Shown: positions 1 through 7,768 of the stretch, one piece after another
Layout: each line of letters begins with the position of its first letter
How positions within the stretch are numbered: the first letter of the stretch is position 1
Assembly (NCBI GenBank): GCA_009908735.1
Contig: JAAAOR010000088.1
Coordinates: 1 to 10,312 of the forward strand
Direction of reading: 5' to 3'
Source: Spirochaetota bacterium
Lineage (GTDB): Bacteria > Spirochaetota > Spirochaetia > DSM-27196 > PWMO01
Length of the DNA: 10,312 nucleotides
Made by a program: the position numbers and the translations under genes
Notes under the pieces: generated by a model
What the model was told of the DNA's origin: nothing
The model's input: only the letters and a program-made list of their open reading frames with translations
Databases searched by the model: none

Positions 1-60
1 CAATGGTAGAGCACCAGATTGTGGTTCTGGTTGTTGCGGGTTCGAGTCCCGTCATCCACC
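1..60 (+). tRNA. tRNA-His (GTG), 5' end cut by window edge
   Basis: The visible part starts in the D loop. The anticodon stem 14-18/26-30 encloses a seven-base loop with anticodon GTG at 21-23, which reads His codons. The T arm is 36-40/48-52 with loop TTCGAGT. The 3' acceptor strand is 53-59, and C60 sits at the discriminator position, as expected for tRNA-His, where it pairs with an extra 5' G. The 5' acceptor strand lies outside the window. CCA is not encoded, so it must be added after transcription. Confidence 0.93.
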
Positions 61-97
61 CTCGAGCTGCGGGTTCTGGAAACGCTCGGGCTTTTCT
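61..97 (+). terminator. weak hairpin after tRNA-His, possible terminator
   Basis: Bases 61-67 can pair with 84-90 (seven pairs, one of them G-T) around a 16-base loop. A short CTTTTCT tract follows. The long loop and short T tract make this a weak intrinsic terminator candidate. It could be an accidental stem. Confidence 0.3.
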
Positions 98-119
98 GGT
101 ACGCTCTATCCGCAGTTGT

Positions 120-148
120 TTGACATAGGCAGTGCCCTCCGATCGGAG
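120..148 (+). promoter_or_regulatory. possible promoter of the tRNA-Arg/tRNA-Lys pair
   Basis: A perfect -35 hexamer TTGACA lies at 120-125, in the 101-base gap before tRNA-Arg. The hexamer at the 17-base spacing (143-148, TCGGAG) is a poor -10 match, so the assignment rests on the -35 element and the position. A start near 155 would leave a leader of about seven bases. Confidence 0.3.
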
Positions 149-149
149 G
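136..149 (+). repeat. 14-base perfect palindrome upstream of tRNA-Arg
   Basis: CCTCCGATCGGAGG is a perfect inverted repeat of seven bases per arm with no spacer. As RNA it could form a five-pair stem with a GATC loop. It lies between the TTGACA hexamer and tRNA-Arg, where a -10 element and start site would be expected. It could be a protein-binding site or a small leader hairpin. The palindrome is visible; a role is inference. Confidence 0.5.
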
Positions 150-161
150 ACACCAAGGCGT

Positions 162-235
<74 letters not shown>

Positions 236-244
236 TAACACCGT

Positions 245-317
245 GGGCCGTTAGCTCAGCTGGTAGAGCAGCAGACTCTTAATCTGCGGGTCAGAGGTTC
301 GATCCCTCTACGGCTCA
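245..317 (+). tRNA. tRNA-Lys (CTT)
   Basis: This is a complete cloverleaf. The acceptor strands are 245-251 and 310-316, with one G-T pair and discriminator A317. The anticodon stem is 271-275/283-287 around loop CTCTTAA, giving anticodon CTT at 278-280, specific for AAG. The T arm is 293-297/305-309. CCA is not encoded. It follows tRNA-Arg by nine bases. Confidence 0.95.
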
Positions 318-327
318 CCTACAGCAC

Positions 328-360
328 GCCGCCGGGGCGGGCATCACATCCCCGGACGGC
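328..360 (+). terminator. GC-rich hairpin after tRNA-Lys, terminator-like
   Basis: GCCG plus CCGGGG (328-337) pairs with CCCCGG, a bulged A356 and CGGC (350-360). This makes ten GC pairs around a 12-base loop. The tail is ATGCCAATTATT rather than a T run, so termination may be inefficient or need a factor. It sits between tRNA-Lys and the promoter of tRNA-Leu, as expected for a transcript boundary. Confidence 0.45.
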
Positions 361-370
361 ATGCCAATTA

Positions 371-399
371 TTGACGCACTACGCGTCCTCGTATAGGAT
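371..399 (+). promoter_or_regulatory. promoter of tRNA-Leu
   Basis: The -35 hexamer TTGACG (371-376; five of six to TTGACA) is followed after 17 bases by TAGGAT (394-399; four of six to TATAAT). An overlapping TATAGG (392-397) is an alternative -10 at 15 bases. The mature tRNA-Leu starts at 404, only four bases after the -10 element, so transcription would begin almost at the mature 5' end. Confidence 0.6.
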
Positions 400-403
400 A
401 CAC

Positions 404-485
404 GCGAGAGTGGTGGAATTGGTAGACACGCCAGATTTAGGATCTGGTGCCTTCGGGTGTAAGGGTTCAAGTCCCTTCTCTCGCA
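404..485 (+). tRNA. tRNA-Leu (TAG)
   Basis: This is a class II tRNA with a long variable arm. The acceptor strands are 404-410 and 478-484, with discriminator A485. The anticodon stem is 431-435/443-447 around loop TTTAGGA, giving anticodon TAG at 438-440, which reads CUA and probably CUG. The variable arm from 448 has a TTCG loop. The T loop is TTCAAGT. CCA is not encoded. Confidence 0.96.
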
Positions 486-550
486 ACACCACTCATACCT
501 AAGTACGGGCGTTGTAGAGCAGGTCGGGGGGTGTCCGGCCGGTGTATCGC

Positions 551-622
551 GCGGGAGTAGCTCAGGGGTAGAGCGCCACCTTGCCAAGGTGGATGTCGCG
601 GGTTCAAATCCCGTCTCCCGCT
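551..622 (+). tRNA. tRNA-Gly (GCC)
   Basis: This is a complete cloverleaf. The acceptor strands are 551-557 and 615-621, with discriminator T622. The anticodon stem is 576-580/588-592 around loop TTGCCAA, giving anticodon GCC at 583-585, which reads GGC and GGU. The T arm is 598-602/610-614. CCA is not encoded. The gap to tRNA-Leu is 65 bases and I see no convincing promoter in it, so it may be co-transcribed with tRNA-Leu. A strong terminator follows ten bases downstream. Confidence 0.96.
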
Positions 623-631
623 TCTTTATCG

Positions 632-665
632 AGGGCGATCCGATATACCGGATCGCTCTTTCTTT
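632..665 (+). terminator. intrinsic terminator after tRNA-Gly
   Basis: Bases 632-642 pair with 649-659 (11 pairs, one of them G-T) around the loop ATATAC. The tail TTCTTT follows. This is a textbook rho-independent terminator ending the tRNA cluster. It stops only 30 bases before the tig start codon, which leaves no room for an ordinary promoter between them. Confidence 0.85.
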
Positions 666-695
666 ATCCGACACCACACACAGAGGATCCGAAAG

Positions 696-2048
696 ATGGT
701 TTCCGAAAAACAGGTTGAACACATCGGTAATTCGGCGGTACGGCTCACGGTGACCGTCGACAAAGACACGGTCAAAAAGGAGTACGACGACCTCGTCAAA
801 GAGTACGCGAAGAAAGCCCAGGTCAAGGGCTTCCGTCCCGGAAAGGTCCCGCCGGAGATCCTCGAGCGGAAGTTCGGCGACAGCCTGCAGGCGGAGGCGA
901 GCCAGAAGGTCCTCGAAGACAGCCTGAAAGAGGTCATCGAGGACATCGAAGAGCAGCCCCTTCCCTACGCGCGCCCCGAGATAGACGGGGAGATCGACTT
1001 CGACATCAACAAAGACTTCACCTTCTCGGTGACATACGACGTCTATCCGCAGATCAAGGTTGGTGAGTACAAGGGCCTCGAGATCGAGGCGCCTGAGGTA
1101 GAGGTGACCGACGAAGACCTCGAGCGCGAGATATCGGCCATTCAAGAACAGAACGCCATCGTCATCGACAAAGACGAGGGCACGGTTGAGAAAGACGATA
1201 TCGTCACCATCGACTACCGTGAGCTCGACGAAAACGGCGAGACGATCGAGGGCACGGGCCGCGAGGACTTCGTATTCACGGTTGGTACCGGCTACAACTT
1301 CTACAAAATCGACGACGACATCCTCGGCATGAAACAGGACGAGGAGAAGACCCTCGAGAAGGAGTACCCCGAAGACTCCGAGGTGGAGGAGCTTCGCGGG
1401 CAGAAGAAGCGGCTGTCGGTGAAGGTCAAGGCGGTCAAGCAGCGCCAGCTTCCCGACGTCGACGACGAGCTCGCCCAAGACGTCAGCGACGAGTACGAAA
1501 CCCTCGACGACCTCAAGAAAGACATCCGCAGCCGTCTCGAGCAAACCGCCGAGTCGCGGGTCTACGAGATGAAGAAAGAGGCGCTTCTCGACAAGATCCT
1601 CGACAACTCCGAGATCGAGGTTCCCGAGTCCATGATGCAGATGGAGTTGGAGAACTCCTGGCGAAACTTCACCTCACGGGTGCAGATGAACGAAGACGAC
1701 GTGCTGAAGCTTCTGACCGCTCAGGGCCGCAGCAAAGAAGATCTACTCGAAGAATGGAAACCGGAGGCGGAGAAGAGCCTCAAGCAGCGCCTTCTGACCA
1801 ACAAGATCCTCGAGAGCGAGGAGATCGAGGTGACCGACGAGGAAGTCGATGAGCACCTCGAGCAGCAGGCGCGGCAAAGCAACATGGACATCGCACGGGT
1901 TCGGGAGTACTATGAGAGCCAGAATTTACTTGAGTATGTAAAGCATGATATCCGAGAGCGAAAGCTCTTCGAGAAAATCCTGGAGGATACGACAGTAAAG
2001 ACCTCCGACAAACTCAAACTCCTGGACGTCGCGGGCAGCAATGCTTAA
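696..2048 (+). CDS. tig: trigger factor, ribosome-associated chaperone and prolyl isomerase
   Basis: Trigger factor docks at the ribosomal exit tunnel, shields nascent chains and has peptidyl-prolyl isomerase activity. The protein has 450 residues, close to the usual length. The N-terminal ribosome-binding domain carries the signature GFRPGK at 45-50, followed by VPPEILERKFGD. An FKBP-like isomerase domain spans roughly 160-250 and includes VEKDDIVTIDY and EGTGREDFVFTVG. The helical C-terminal cradle follows from about 260 to 445. The protein is strongly charged, rich in Glu, Asp and Lys. The ATG at 696 is supported by AGAGGA at 682-687, eight bases upstream. It is the first gene of a cluster with clpP, clpX and lon. 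The terminator at 632-665 is so close that its promoter is unclear; read-through from the tRNAs is possible. Confidence 0.97.
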   Translation: MVSEKQVEHIGNSAVRLTVTVDKDTVKKEYDDLVKEYAKKAQVKGFRPGKVPPEILERKFGDSLQAEASQKVLEDSLKEVIEDIEEQPLPYARPEIDGEIDFDINKDFTFSVTYDVYPQIKVGEYKGLEIEAPEVEVTDEDLEREISAIQEQNAIVIDKDEGTVEKDDIVTIDYRELDENGETIEGTGREDFVFTVGTGYNFYKIDDDILGMKQDEEKTLEKEYPEDSEVEELRGQKKRLSVKVKAVKQRQLPDVDDELAQDVSDEYETLDDLKKDIRSRLEQTAESRVYEMKKEALLDKILDNSEIEVPESMMQMELENSWRNFTSRVQMNEDDVLKLLTAQGRSKEDLLEEWKPEAEKSLKQRLLTNKILESEEIEVTDEEVDEHLEQQARQSNMDIARVREYYESQNLLEYVKHDIRERKLFEKILEDTTVKTSDKLKLLDVAGSNA

Positions 2049-2084
2049 ATTCGGGTGAGTTATTCGGCCGAAAGGAATTCACCT

Positions 2085-2678
2085 ATGAATGAGCAAATGA
2101 ACACACTTGTCCCCATCGTTGTCGAGCAAACCGGCGTTGGGGAACGTTCCTACGACATCTACTCGCGGCTTCTCAAGGATCGCATCGTTTTTCTCGATGG
2201 TCCCATCAACGACGTCACCGCCGACCTCGTGGTGGCCCAGATGCTATTCCTCGAGAGCCAGGATCCGGAAAAGGATATCAACCTTTACGTGAACTCGCCC
2301 GGTGGCTCGGTCACTGCGGGTCTCGCAATCTACGATACTATGCAGTATATCAAACCCGACGTGCAGACCATCTGCATGGGCCAGGCGGCCTCGATGGGGG
2401 CCACGTTGCTCGCCGCGGGTACGGCGGGCAAGCGTTACGCCCTGCCCTCTTCGCGTATCCTGATCCACCAGCCCTGGGGCGGCGTGCAGGGCCAGGCAAC
2501 CGACATCGGCCTCCAGGCGAAGGAAATTGTGCGCCTGAAGAAGATGATTATCCAGTACTTCGCTCAGCACACCGGAAAGCCCGAGGAGGTCATCTCACAC
2601 GATCTCGAACGTGACTATTTCATGGGTGCTGAGGAAAGTGTCGAGTACGGCATCGTCGACCAGGTGCTGAAGAGGTAA
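2085..2678 (+). CDS. clpP: ATP-dependent Clp protease proteolytic subunit ClpP
   Basis: ClpP is a serine peptidase that forms a 14-subunit barrel and degrades cytoplasmic proteins fed in by ClpX or another AAA+ unfoldase. The 197-residue product has the catalytic triad Ser103 (in GQAASMGA), His128 (in ILIHQP) and Asp177 (in ERDYFM). The spacing of 25 and 49 residues matches E. coli ClpP. The motif NSPGGSV is at 70-76. I chose ATG 2085 because AAAGGA (2071-2076) lies eight bases upstream. The frame is open back to a GTG at 2055, which has no comparable ribosome site and would add ten residues. The gap to tig is 36 bases with no terminator, and clpX starts three bases after the stop, so these genes are very probably one operon. 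Confidence 0.97.
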   Translation: MNEQMNTLVPIVVEQTGVGERSYDIYSRLLKDRIVFLDGPINDVTADLVVAQMLFLESQDPEKDINLYVNSPGGSVTAGLAIYDTMQYIKPDVQTICMGQAASMGATLLAAGTAGKRYALPSSRILIHQPWGGVQGQATDIGLQAKEIVRLKKMIIQYFAQHTGKPEEVISHDLERDYFMGAEESVEYGIVDQVLKR

Positions 2679-2681
2679 AGA

Positions 2682-3923
2682 ATGAGCAAGCAGCGTAACG
2701 AGCAACAGAAAGTCTGTTCCTTCTGCGGCAAGCATGCCGATTTCGCGCGGCGGCTCATCGCCGGGCCCGGCGTCTATATATGCGATGAGTGCGTGAATAC
2801 GTGCAAGAAAATCCTCGATGATGAGGACGACGTGATCTCCACGGAGTTTATGGACGAGATCCCCGCACCGAAGGAAATCAAGTCATATCTCGATCAGTAC
2901 GTGGTTGGCCAGGAAACGGCCAAGAAGGTGCTCTCGGTGGGCGTGTACAACCACTACAAGCGAGTCACGCAGAAGCAAGAGCTCCAAGACGGCGTTGAAA
3001 TCGAAAAGGCAAACGTCCTGCTCATCGGGCCAACCGGTACGGGTAAAACGCTGCTCGCGAAGACCCTCGCGGACAAGCTGCGAGTCCCCTTTGCCATCGC
3101 CGACGCAACGACGTTGACCGAGGCGGGATACGTGGGGGAGGATGTGGAGAACATCCTGCTCAAGCTCTATCAGGCCTCAGGTAATAACGTATCGGCCGCC
3201 GAGCGCGGCATCATCTACATAGATGAGATCGACAAGATCGCCCGAAAGGGAGAGAACGTCTCCATCACGCGGGATGTCTCCGGCGAGGGGGTGCAGCAGG
3301 CGCTTCTGAAGATCATCGAGGGCACGGTCGCCGCGGTTCCGCCACAGGGTGGACGCAAGCATCCGAGCCAGGAAATGATCAAAATTGACACGGGCAACAT
3401 CCTCTTCATCGTCGGCGGCGCATTCGTTGGCCTCGATAAGGTTATCGAGTCGCGCGTCTCGCAGCACCCCATGGGCTTTGGCGCTGAGGTAAAGACCCGC
3501 AGCGAGAAGAACATCGAGGAGCTCTTCGGCGAGCTACATCCCGACGATCTGATCAAGTACGGGCTGATTCCGGAGTTCATAGGACGCGTGCCCATTCAGG
3601 TTGCCCTGCGGGACCTCACCAAGGAAGACTTCGTTCGCATCGTGACCGAACCCCGCAACAGCATTCTCAAGCAATACCAGGCGTCGCTCAAGCTTGACGA
3701 CGTGGAGCTGGTGTTCGAAGACGACGCGGTGGAGGCGATAGCGGAGAGGGCGATGTCGCGCAAGACCGGAGCGCGTGGGTTGCGGTCTATCGTGGAGAAT
3801 GTCATGACCGACATCATGTTCGATATTCCCTCAATCGAGGGCAAAAAGCGCGTGGTCATTACGCGAGCGGTCATCGAGCAGGACGAAAAGCCGGAAATCG
3901 TACAAGTCCGAAAGTCCGCATGA
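2682..3923 (+). CDS. clpX: ATP-dependent Clp protease ATP-binding subunit ClpX
   Basis: ClpX is a hexameric AAA+ unfoldase that recognises substrates and threads them into ClpP. The 413 residues are near the family norm. The N-terminal zinc-binding domain has four cysteines (12, 15, 34, 37). The AAA+ module follows: Walker A GPTGTGKT 116-123, pore loop GYVG 149-152, Walker B with DEID 181-184, the RKH loop 225-227, an arginine finger in EFIGRVP (Arg302) and sensor 2 GARGLRS 363-369. The ClpP-docking loop reads MGF (264-266), where E. coli has IGF, a conservative change. AGAGG at 2671-2675 is the ribosome site, inside the end of clpP. The stop overlaps the lon start in ATGA, which suggests translational coupling. 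Confidence 0.98.
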   Translation: MSKQRNEQQKVCSFCGKHADFARRLIAGPGVYICDECVNTCKKILDDEDDVISTEFMDEIPAPKEIKSYLDQYVVGQETAKKVLSVGVYNHYKRVTQKQELQDGVEIEKANVLLIGPTGTGKTLLAKTLADKLRVPFAIADATTLTEAGYVGEDVENILLKLYQASGNNVSAAERGIIYIDEIDKIARKGENVSITRDVSGEGVQQALLKIIEGTVAAVPPQGGRKHPSQEMIKIDTGNILFIVGGAFVGLDKVIESRVSQHPMGFGAEVKTRSEKNIEELFGELHPDDLIKYGLIPEFIGRVPIQVALRDLTKEDFVRIVTEPRNSILKQYQASLKLDDVELVFEDDAVEAIAERAMSRKTGARGLRSIVENVMTDIMFDIPSIEGKKRVVITRAVIEQDEKPEIVQVRKSA

Positions 3924-6646
3924 GACTACCGGGACGCAAGAAAGATACCTCGAGGCTACCGGTGATCCCGATCCGGGAGACGGTAGCCTTTCCGCACACC
4001 GTATTCCCCTTCTTCGTTGCAAAGCGAACCGCGAAAACGGCGCTCGACAACGCGATGGCAGCCGACAGGCAAGTCGTTCTCGTACCCCAGACACAGGAGG
4101 CGGTCGAGCCAGGCGCGGAGCATCTCTTCGGCCACGCCACGGTGGCGACGATCTCACAGATCATGAAGCTTCCCGACGGCTCGGTGAGAGTGATGGCCGA
4201 GGGCAAGACCCGTGTGCGCATCGTCACCTTCGAGTCACCGCGCACCCCGCTGTGGGCACATACCGAAGAGCTTCGCATCGGAGCAGGCGTCGACGGGGAG
4301 GAGAGTGAGGAGCTTTCGACGCATATGAAGACCGTGAAGTCGGCCTTCGAGCGCTTCGCTACCCTGCAGAAAAAGGTTTCCAACGAGGCACAGAAGGCGA
4401 TCCGTGGCGCAAAGAGCGCCGAGGAGCTCGTCGGTCGAGTCTGCGCAAACGTCCCGTTTCCCTTCGAGAAGAAGCTCGAACTTTTGAAGACCACCGATCC
4501 GCGGAAACGCCTCGAAGAAGTCGCCGTGAGCCTCGAAAGCGAGAACGAGGTCCTCGAGCTGCGCCAGGACATAAGCCAGCGCGTGAAAAAGCGCATCGAG
4601 AAAAACCAGCGCGACTACTACCTCAACGAGCAGATGAAGGAGATAAACCGCGAGCTCGGGCGGGATTCCGAGGATCCTTCGGGAGCCGGTGAGCTCTCTG
4701 AGCGCCTGGAGAAGAAAGACCTTCCCGACCAGGTCCGCGCCCGCGCCGAGAAAGAGATCGCCAGACTCTCCAAGCTGCAGTCGTTCTCTCCTGAGGCCGG
4801 GATCGTGCGCACCTACGTCGATTGGATCCTCGACCTCCCGTGGACCGAGCGCACCCGCGACCAGGTGGATATGCGGGACGCCGAGCGCATCCTCGACGAA
4901 GATCACTACGACATGGAGAAGCCCAAGGAGCGGGTTCTCGACTACATTGCCGTGCGGCAGCTACAGGAGCGGCTCAAGGGCCCCATTCTCTGCCTCGTGG
5001 GCCCGCCGGGAACCGGAAAGACCTCCCTCGGCCGATCGGTGGCGCGCTGCCTCGGCAGAAGCTTCGTTCGCATTTCCCTCGGCGGCGTCCGCGACGAGGC
5101 CGAGATCCGGGGCCATCGGCGCACCTACGTGGGCGCCCTCCCGGGAAAAATCGTGCAGTCCATCCGCAAGGCGGGTACGAACAATCCCGTCTTCCTCCTC
5201 GATGAGGTGGACAAGCTCGGCGCCGACTTTCGCGGGGACCCCGCCTCCGCCCTGCTCGAGGTCCTTGACCCGGAGCAGAACACCGGATTCGTCGACCATT
5301 ACCTCGAGCTCCCCTTCGATCTCTCGCAAGTGCTCTTCATAACCACCGCCAACACTCTCTACCAGATCCCGCATGCGCTCCGCGATCGCATGGAGATCAT
5401 CGAGATGCCGGGCTACACCCCGTTCGAGAAGCGCCGCATTGCACAGCGCTTCATCATCCCGAAGCAAATCGAGGAGAACGGGCTCGAGTGGGCGGATGTG
5501 AGCTTCCGCAAGGATGCGGTTGAAGAGATCATCCACGGCTACACCCGGGAATCGGGCGTGCGAAACCTTGAGCGCCAGGTTGCCACGGTGATCCGCAAGA
5601 TAGCCCGAGAGGTCGTCTCCGACGGATACAGGCCGCCGGTGTCGGTGGACGCCACCGACAGCGCCGGTGCCGGCGGGACGGCCGTTCAGGGGGAGAGCAC
5701 CGAGCCGGCGGCGGCGCGGAAGCAGGAAACGGAGGACGCGACGGGTAACGACGGCTCGGGAGCTTACGGTGCCGGCGGTTTCGACACGGCAGCAGCGGAT
5801 AATACCGCGCCTTCGTCCACAGACGAAGCCGAAGCCGAAGCCGACGAAGCTGAGCCCGACGAGACCGATGACCAAGATGCACGCGACAGGGAGAGCGCAT
5901 CGAAACCGAGACAGGATAGCGACGCACCGGACGCCGCGGAATCCACCGAGAAGCGCGAGCCGCCGTTCCGGCTGGATCCCGAAGTGATTCGCCCCTACAA
6001 GCGCGTGGTCACGGCAAAGCGCATCACCCATTATCTCGGCAAACACCAGTTCAGCGAGACGCCCCTCGAAAGCGAGACCGCCCCCGGCGTTGCAAACGGG
6101 CTTGCCTGGACCGAGGTGGGCGGAAAGCTGCTCCCCGTTGAAGCTCTCGTGTTCGAAGGAAACGGCGAGTTGCTTCTGACCGGCAGCCTCGGGGACGTCA
6201 TGAAGGAGAGCGCGCGTACGGCCTTCTCCTTCATTCGCTCACAGTCCCAAAGATTCCGGCTTGCCCGAGATTTCGAGCGGGATCGCGACATCCACATTCA
6301 TGTGCCTGAGGGTGCCATTCCGAAGGACGGCCCGTCGGCGGGCATTACGATCGCAGCGGCCCTCGTTTCCGCCTTCTCCGGGATCTCGCTCAATCCCGGT
6401 TTCGCCATGACCGGTGAGATCACCCTCGCCGGGCGGCTTCTCCCTATCGGCGGAGTAAAAGAAAAGGCCCTCGCGGCGCACAGAAACGGCATGCACACCG
6501 TGCTTCTCCCGGAGGAGAACCGCAAGGACGTGGAGGAACTGCCCGAAGAGGTCACCAAGAGCATGGAGTTCCACTTCGCCGAGAACGTGGCAGACGCCCT
6601 GCGGGTCCTGTTTCCCGAGGAGCTCTTTAACATCAGGCCATACTGA
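3920..6646 (+). CDS. lon: ATP-dependent Lon protease (LonA type) with a large inter-domain insertion
   Basis: Lon is a homohexameric cytoplasmic protease with AAA+ and peptidase domains in one chain. It degrades damaged and regulatory proteins. The N-terminal substrate-binding domain spans about 12-205, with a helical segment to about 300. The AAA+ domain has Walker A GPPGTGKT 361-368, the pore-region motif [13 protein letters not shown] and Walker B with DEVD 428-431. The C-terminal protease has the Ser-Lys dyad Ser806 (PKDGPSAG) and Lys849 (GGVKEK), 43 residues apart as in E. coli. At 908 residues it is about 120 longer than E. coli Lon. Nearly all the excess is a low-complexity stretch at roughly 572-682, between the AAA+ small domain and the protease domain. 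All catalytic motifs are intact. It overlaps clpX by four bases. Confidence 0.97.
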   Translation: MRLPGRKKDTSRLPVIPIRETVAFPHTVFPFFVAKRTAKTALDNAMAADRQVVLVPQTQEAVEPGAEHLFGHATVATISQIMKLPDGSVRVMAEGKTRVRIVTFESPRTPLWAHTEELRIGAGVDGEESEELSTHMKTVKSAFERFATLQKKVSNEAQKAIRGAKSAEELVGRVCANVPFPFEKKLELLKTTDPRKRLEEVAVSLESENEVLELRQDISQRVKKRIEKNQRDYYLNEQMKEINRELGRDSEDPSGAGELSERLEKKDLPDQVRARAEKEIARLSKLQSFSPEAGIVRTYVDWILDLPWTERTRDQVDMRDAERILDEDHYDMEKPKERVLDYIAVRQLQERLKGPILCLVGPPGTGKTSLGRSVARCLGRSFVRISLGGVRDEAEIRGHRRTYVGALPGKIVQSIRKAGTNNPVFLLDEVDKLGADFRGDPASALLEVLDPEQNTGFVDHYLELPFDLSQVLFITTANTLYQIPHALRDRMEIIEMPGYTPFEKRRIAQRFIIPKQIEENGLEWADVSFRKDAVEEIIHGYTRESGVRNLERQVATVIRKIAREVVSDGYRPPVSVDATDSAGAGGTAVQGESTEPAAARKQETEDATGNDGSGAYGAGGFDTAAADNTAPSSTDEAEAEADEAEPDETDDQDARDRESASKPRQDSDAPDAAESTEKREPPFRLDPEVIRPYKRVVTAKRITHYLGKHQFSETPLESETAPGVANGLAWTEVGGKLLPVEALVFEGNGELLLTGSLGDVMKESARTAFSFIRSQSQRFRLARDFERDRDIHIHVPEGAIPKDGPSAGITIAAALVSAFSGISLNPGFAMTGEITLAGRLLPIGGVKEKALAAHRNGMHTVLLPEENRKDVEELPEEVTKSMEFHFAENVADALRVLFPEELFNIRPY
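5633..5965 (+). other. low-complexity acidic insertion within lon
   Basis: This segment encodes Lon residues of about 572-682. It is rich in Ala, Asp, Glu, Ser, Thr and Gly, has almost no large hydrophobic residues, and includes the block [16 protein letters not shown] near 637-652. It is predicted to be disordered. E. coli Lon has only about ten residues between the matching flanks (the end of the AAA+ small domain and the start of the ITHYLG-like segment). The reading frame stays open and both flanking domains are intact, so this is an insertion and not damage. Boundaries are approximate. Confidence 0.8.
5825..5842 (+). repeat. (GAAGCC)3 hexanucleotide repeat inside lon
   Basis: Three perfect tandem copies of GAAGCC encode Glu-Ala repeats in the Lon insertion, followed by the near copy GAAGCT at 5846-5851. 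As a six-base unit, gain or loss of copies would keep the frame and only change linker length. Confidence 0.7.
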
Positions 6647-6689
6647 ACAGAGCACCGAAGTGTGGCCGGAGCAGCGGTCGGAAACGCCC

Positions 6690-6718
6690 CTGACGCAGTG
6701 CGCCCGATCCGTTATACT
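6690..6718 (+). promoter_or_regulatory. sigma-70-type promoter of the ornithine carbamoyltransferase gene
   Basis: CTGACG (6690-6695; four of six to consensus) and TATACT (6713-6718; five of six) are separated by the ideal 17 bases. The predicted start is near 6725, giving a leader of about 43 bases before ATG 6768. It lies in the 121-base gap after lon. I see no clear terminator for the lon operon in that gap. Confidence 0.75.
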
Positions 6719-6720
6719 CA

Positions 6721-6734
6721 CCGATAACCGATAA
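6721..6734 (+). repeat. tandem CCGATAA repeat at the predicted argF transcription start
   Basis: Two perfect adjacent copies of CCGATAA (6721-6727 and 6728-6734) begin just after the -10 box and cover the predicted +1. A repressor bound here could block initiation, but the repeat does not resemble the ARG-box consensus I know. The role is inferred from position only. Confidence 0.4.
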
Positions 6735-6767
6735 TCATAGGAAAGTTGATGTAGAGGAGATGGGATC

Positions 6768-7730
6768 ATGGAGGTACACCTCGAGGGCAAATCTCTGCTA
6801 ACGCTTGCTGATCTCTCGCCCGCGGAGATCCGCTATCTGATCGATCTCGCCCGCGAGGTAAAGCGAGAGCGTCACGAGGGAATCGTCAGCCGGCGATTTC
6901 AGGGAAAAAGCCTCGCGCTTCTTTTCGAGAAGCGCTCCACCCGCACGCGTGCAGCCTTCGAGACGGCATTTGGGGAGGAGGCAGGGCATCCTGTTTTTCT
7001 CTCGCAGACCGATATTCACCTCGGGGTCAAGGAGACGGTGGAGGATACCGCGCGGGTTCTCGGGCGAATGTTCGACGCCATACAGTTTCGGGGCTTTAAG
7101 CAGGAAACCGTGCAGCTGTTTGCCGAGCATTCTAACAAGCCCGTCTACAACGGCCTTACCGACCTCTACCATCCCACCCAGATCCTCGCGGACCTGCAAA
7201 CGGTGCTCGAGGAAACGGGAGAGCTCGAGGGGCGAACGCTTAGCTTCGTCGGCGACGCGCGAAACAACGTGGCGCGCTCGCTGATGATAGGCTGCGGCAA
7301 GCTGGGCGTGAATATCCGCCTCGGTGCGCCGAAGTCTCTGTTTCCCGATGCAGAGAGCGTAGAGGTCGCGCGGAGCTTCGCTTCTCGCTCCGGCAGCGAG
7401 GTGTTCATCACAGACGATGCGGCGACGGCCGTATCGGGTGCCGACGCGGTCTACACCGATGTCTGGGTTTCGATGGGCGAGGAGGAGCAATCAGAGCAGC
7501 GCATGCGGACCCTCGCACCGTATCAGGTCAACAGAGAGCTCATGGAGCGCACGGGGAACCCGAATAGCATCTTTCTGCATTGCCTGCCCGCGGTTCGTGG
7601 CAACGAGGTCACCTCCGAGGTGATGGACGGATCGCGCTCGCGAATCTGGGACGAGGCGGAGAATAGAAAGCACACCATAAAGGCTGTCATGCTTGCCACG
7701 ATGCTCGCCCCTTCCGAGTTACCCGTGTGA
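6768..7730 (+). CDS. argF: ornithine carbamoyltransferase
   Basis: This cytoplasmic enzyme joins carbamoyl phosphate and ornithine to make citrulline, in arginine synthesis (ArgF) or, in reverse, in the arginine deiminase pathway (ArcB). The 320 residues match the family. Motifs in order: carbamoyl-phosphate loop STRTR 57-61, HPTQ 135-138, nucleotide-fold strand VGDARNNVA 161-169, the ornithine-binding loop DVWVSMG 231-237 and the active-site HCLP 271-274. The SMG loop and HCLP separate it from aspartate carbamoyltransferase. AGGAG at 6755-6759, eight bases upstream, supports ATG 6768. It has its own promoter. No other arginine-pathway gene is in view, so the biosynthetic or catabolic role cannot be decided here. 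The symbol argF is the default; arcB is possible. Confidence 0.95.
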   Translation: MEVHLEGKSLLTLADLSPAEIRYLIDLAREVKRERHEGIVSRRFQGKSLALLFEKRSTRTRAAFETAFGEEAGHPVFLSQTDIHLGVKETVEDTARVLGRMFDAIQFRGFKQETVQLFAEHSNKPVYNGLTDLYHPTQILADLQTVLEETGELEGRTLSFVGDARNNVARSLMIGCGKLGVNIRLGAPKSLFPDAESVEVARSFASRSGSEVFITDDAATAVSGADAVYTDVWVSMGEEEQSEQRMRTLAPYQVNRELMERTGNPNSIFLHCLPAVRGNEVTSEVMDGSRSRIWDEAENRKHTIKAVMLATMLAPSELPV

Positions 7731-7738
7731 AATGACCC

Positions 7739-7768
7739 TTGAAATTGGAGGTTTGGAGGCCGTATAAT
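7739..7768 (+). promoter_or_regulatory. strong sigma-70-type promoter overlapping the next start codon
   Basis: TTGAAA (7739-7744; five of six) and a perfect TATAAT (7763-7768) are 18 bases apart. The -10 box contains the first two bases of the ATG at 7767. A transcript from here would start near 7775 and lack that ATG. It could use the TTG at 7797, which has AGGAGG at 7785-7790. Confidence 0.6.

Noticed and set aside
600..695. CIRCE or other heat-shock operator before tig
   Set aside because: The only inverted repeat is a GC-rich stem followed by a T tract, which fits an intrinsic terminator and not the TTAGCACTC/GAGTGCTAA pattern.
315..1544. Long minus-strand open frame of 409 codons over the tRNAs and tig
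   Set aside because: It is a shadow of tig. Its end reads through the complement of tRNA genes and gives the ETGFEPATSTLA- and RRDLNPYTRRHQ-like strings often seen as spurious protein annotations. No ribosome site or coding logic.
2055..2084. Ten-residue N-terminal extension of ClpP from GTG 2055
   Set aside because: There is no good ribosome site before the GTG, while ATG 2085 has AAAGGA at the right distance and gives the usual ClpP N-terminus length.
4961..6046. Minus-strand open frame of 361 codons opposite lon
   Set aside because: Lon motifs on the + strand are intact throughout. In GC-rich genes with strong third-position bias, long antisense frames arise by chance.
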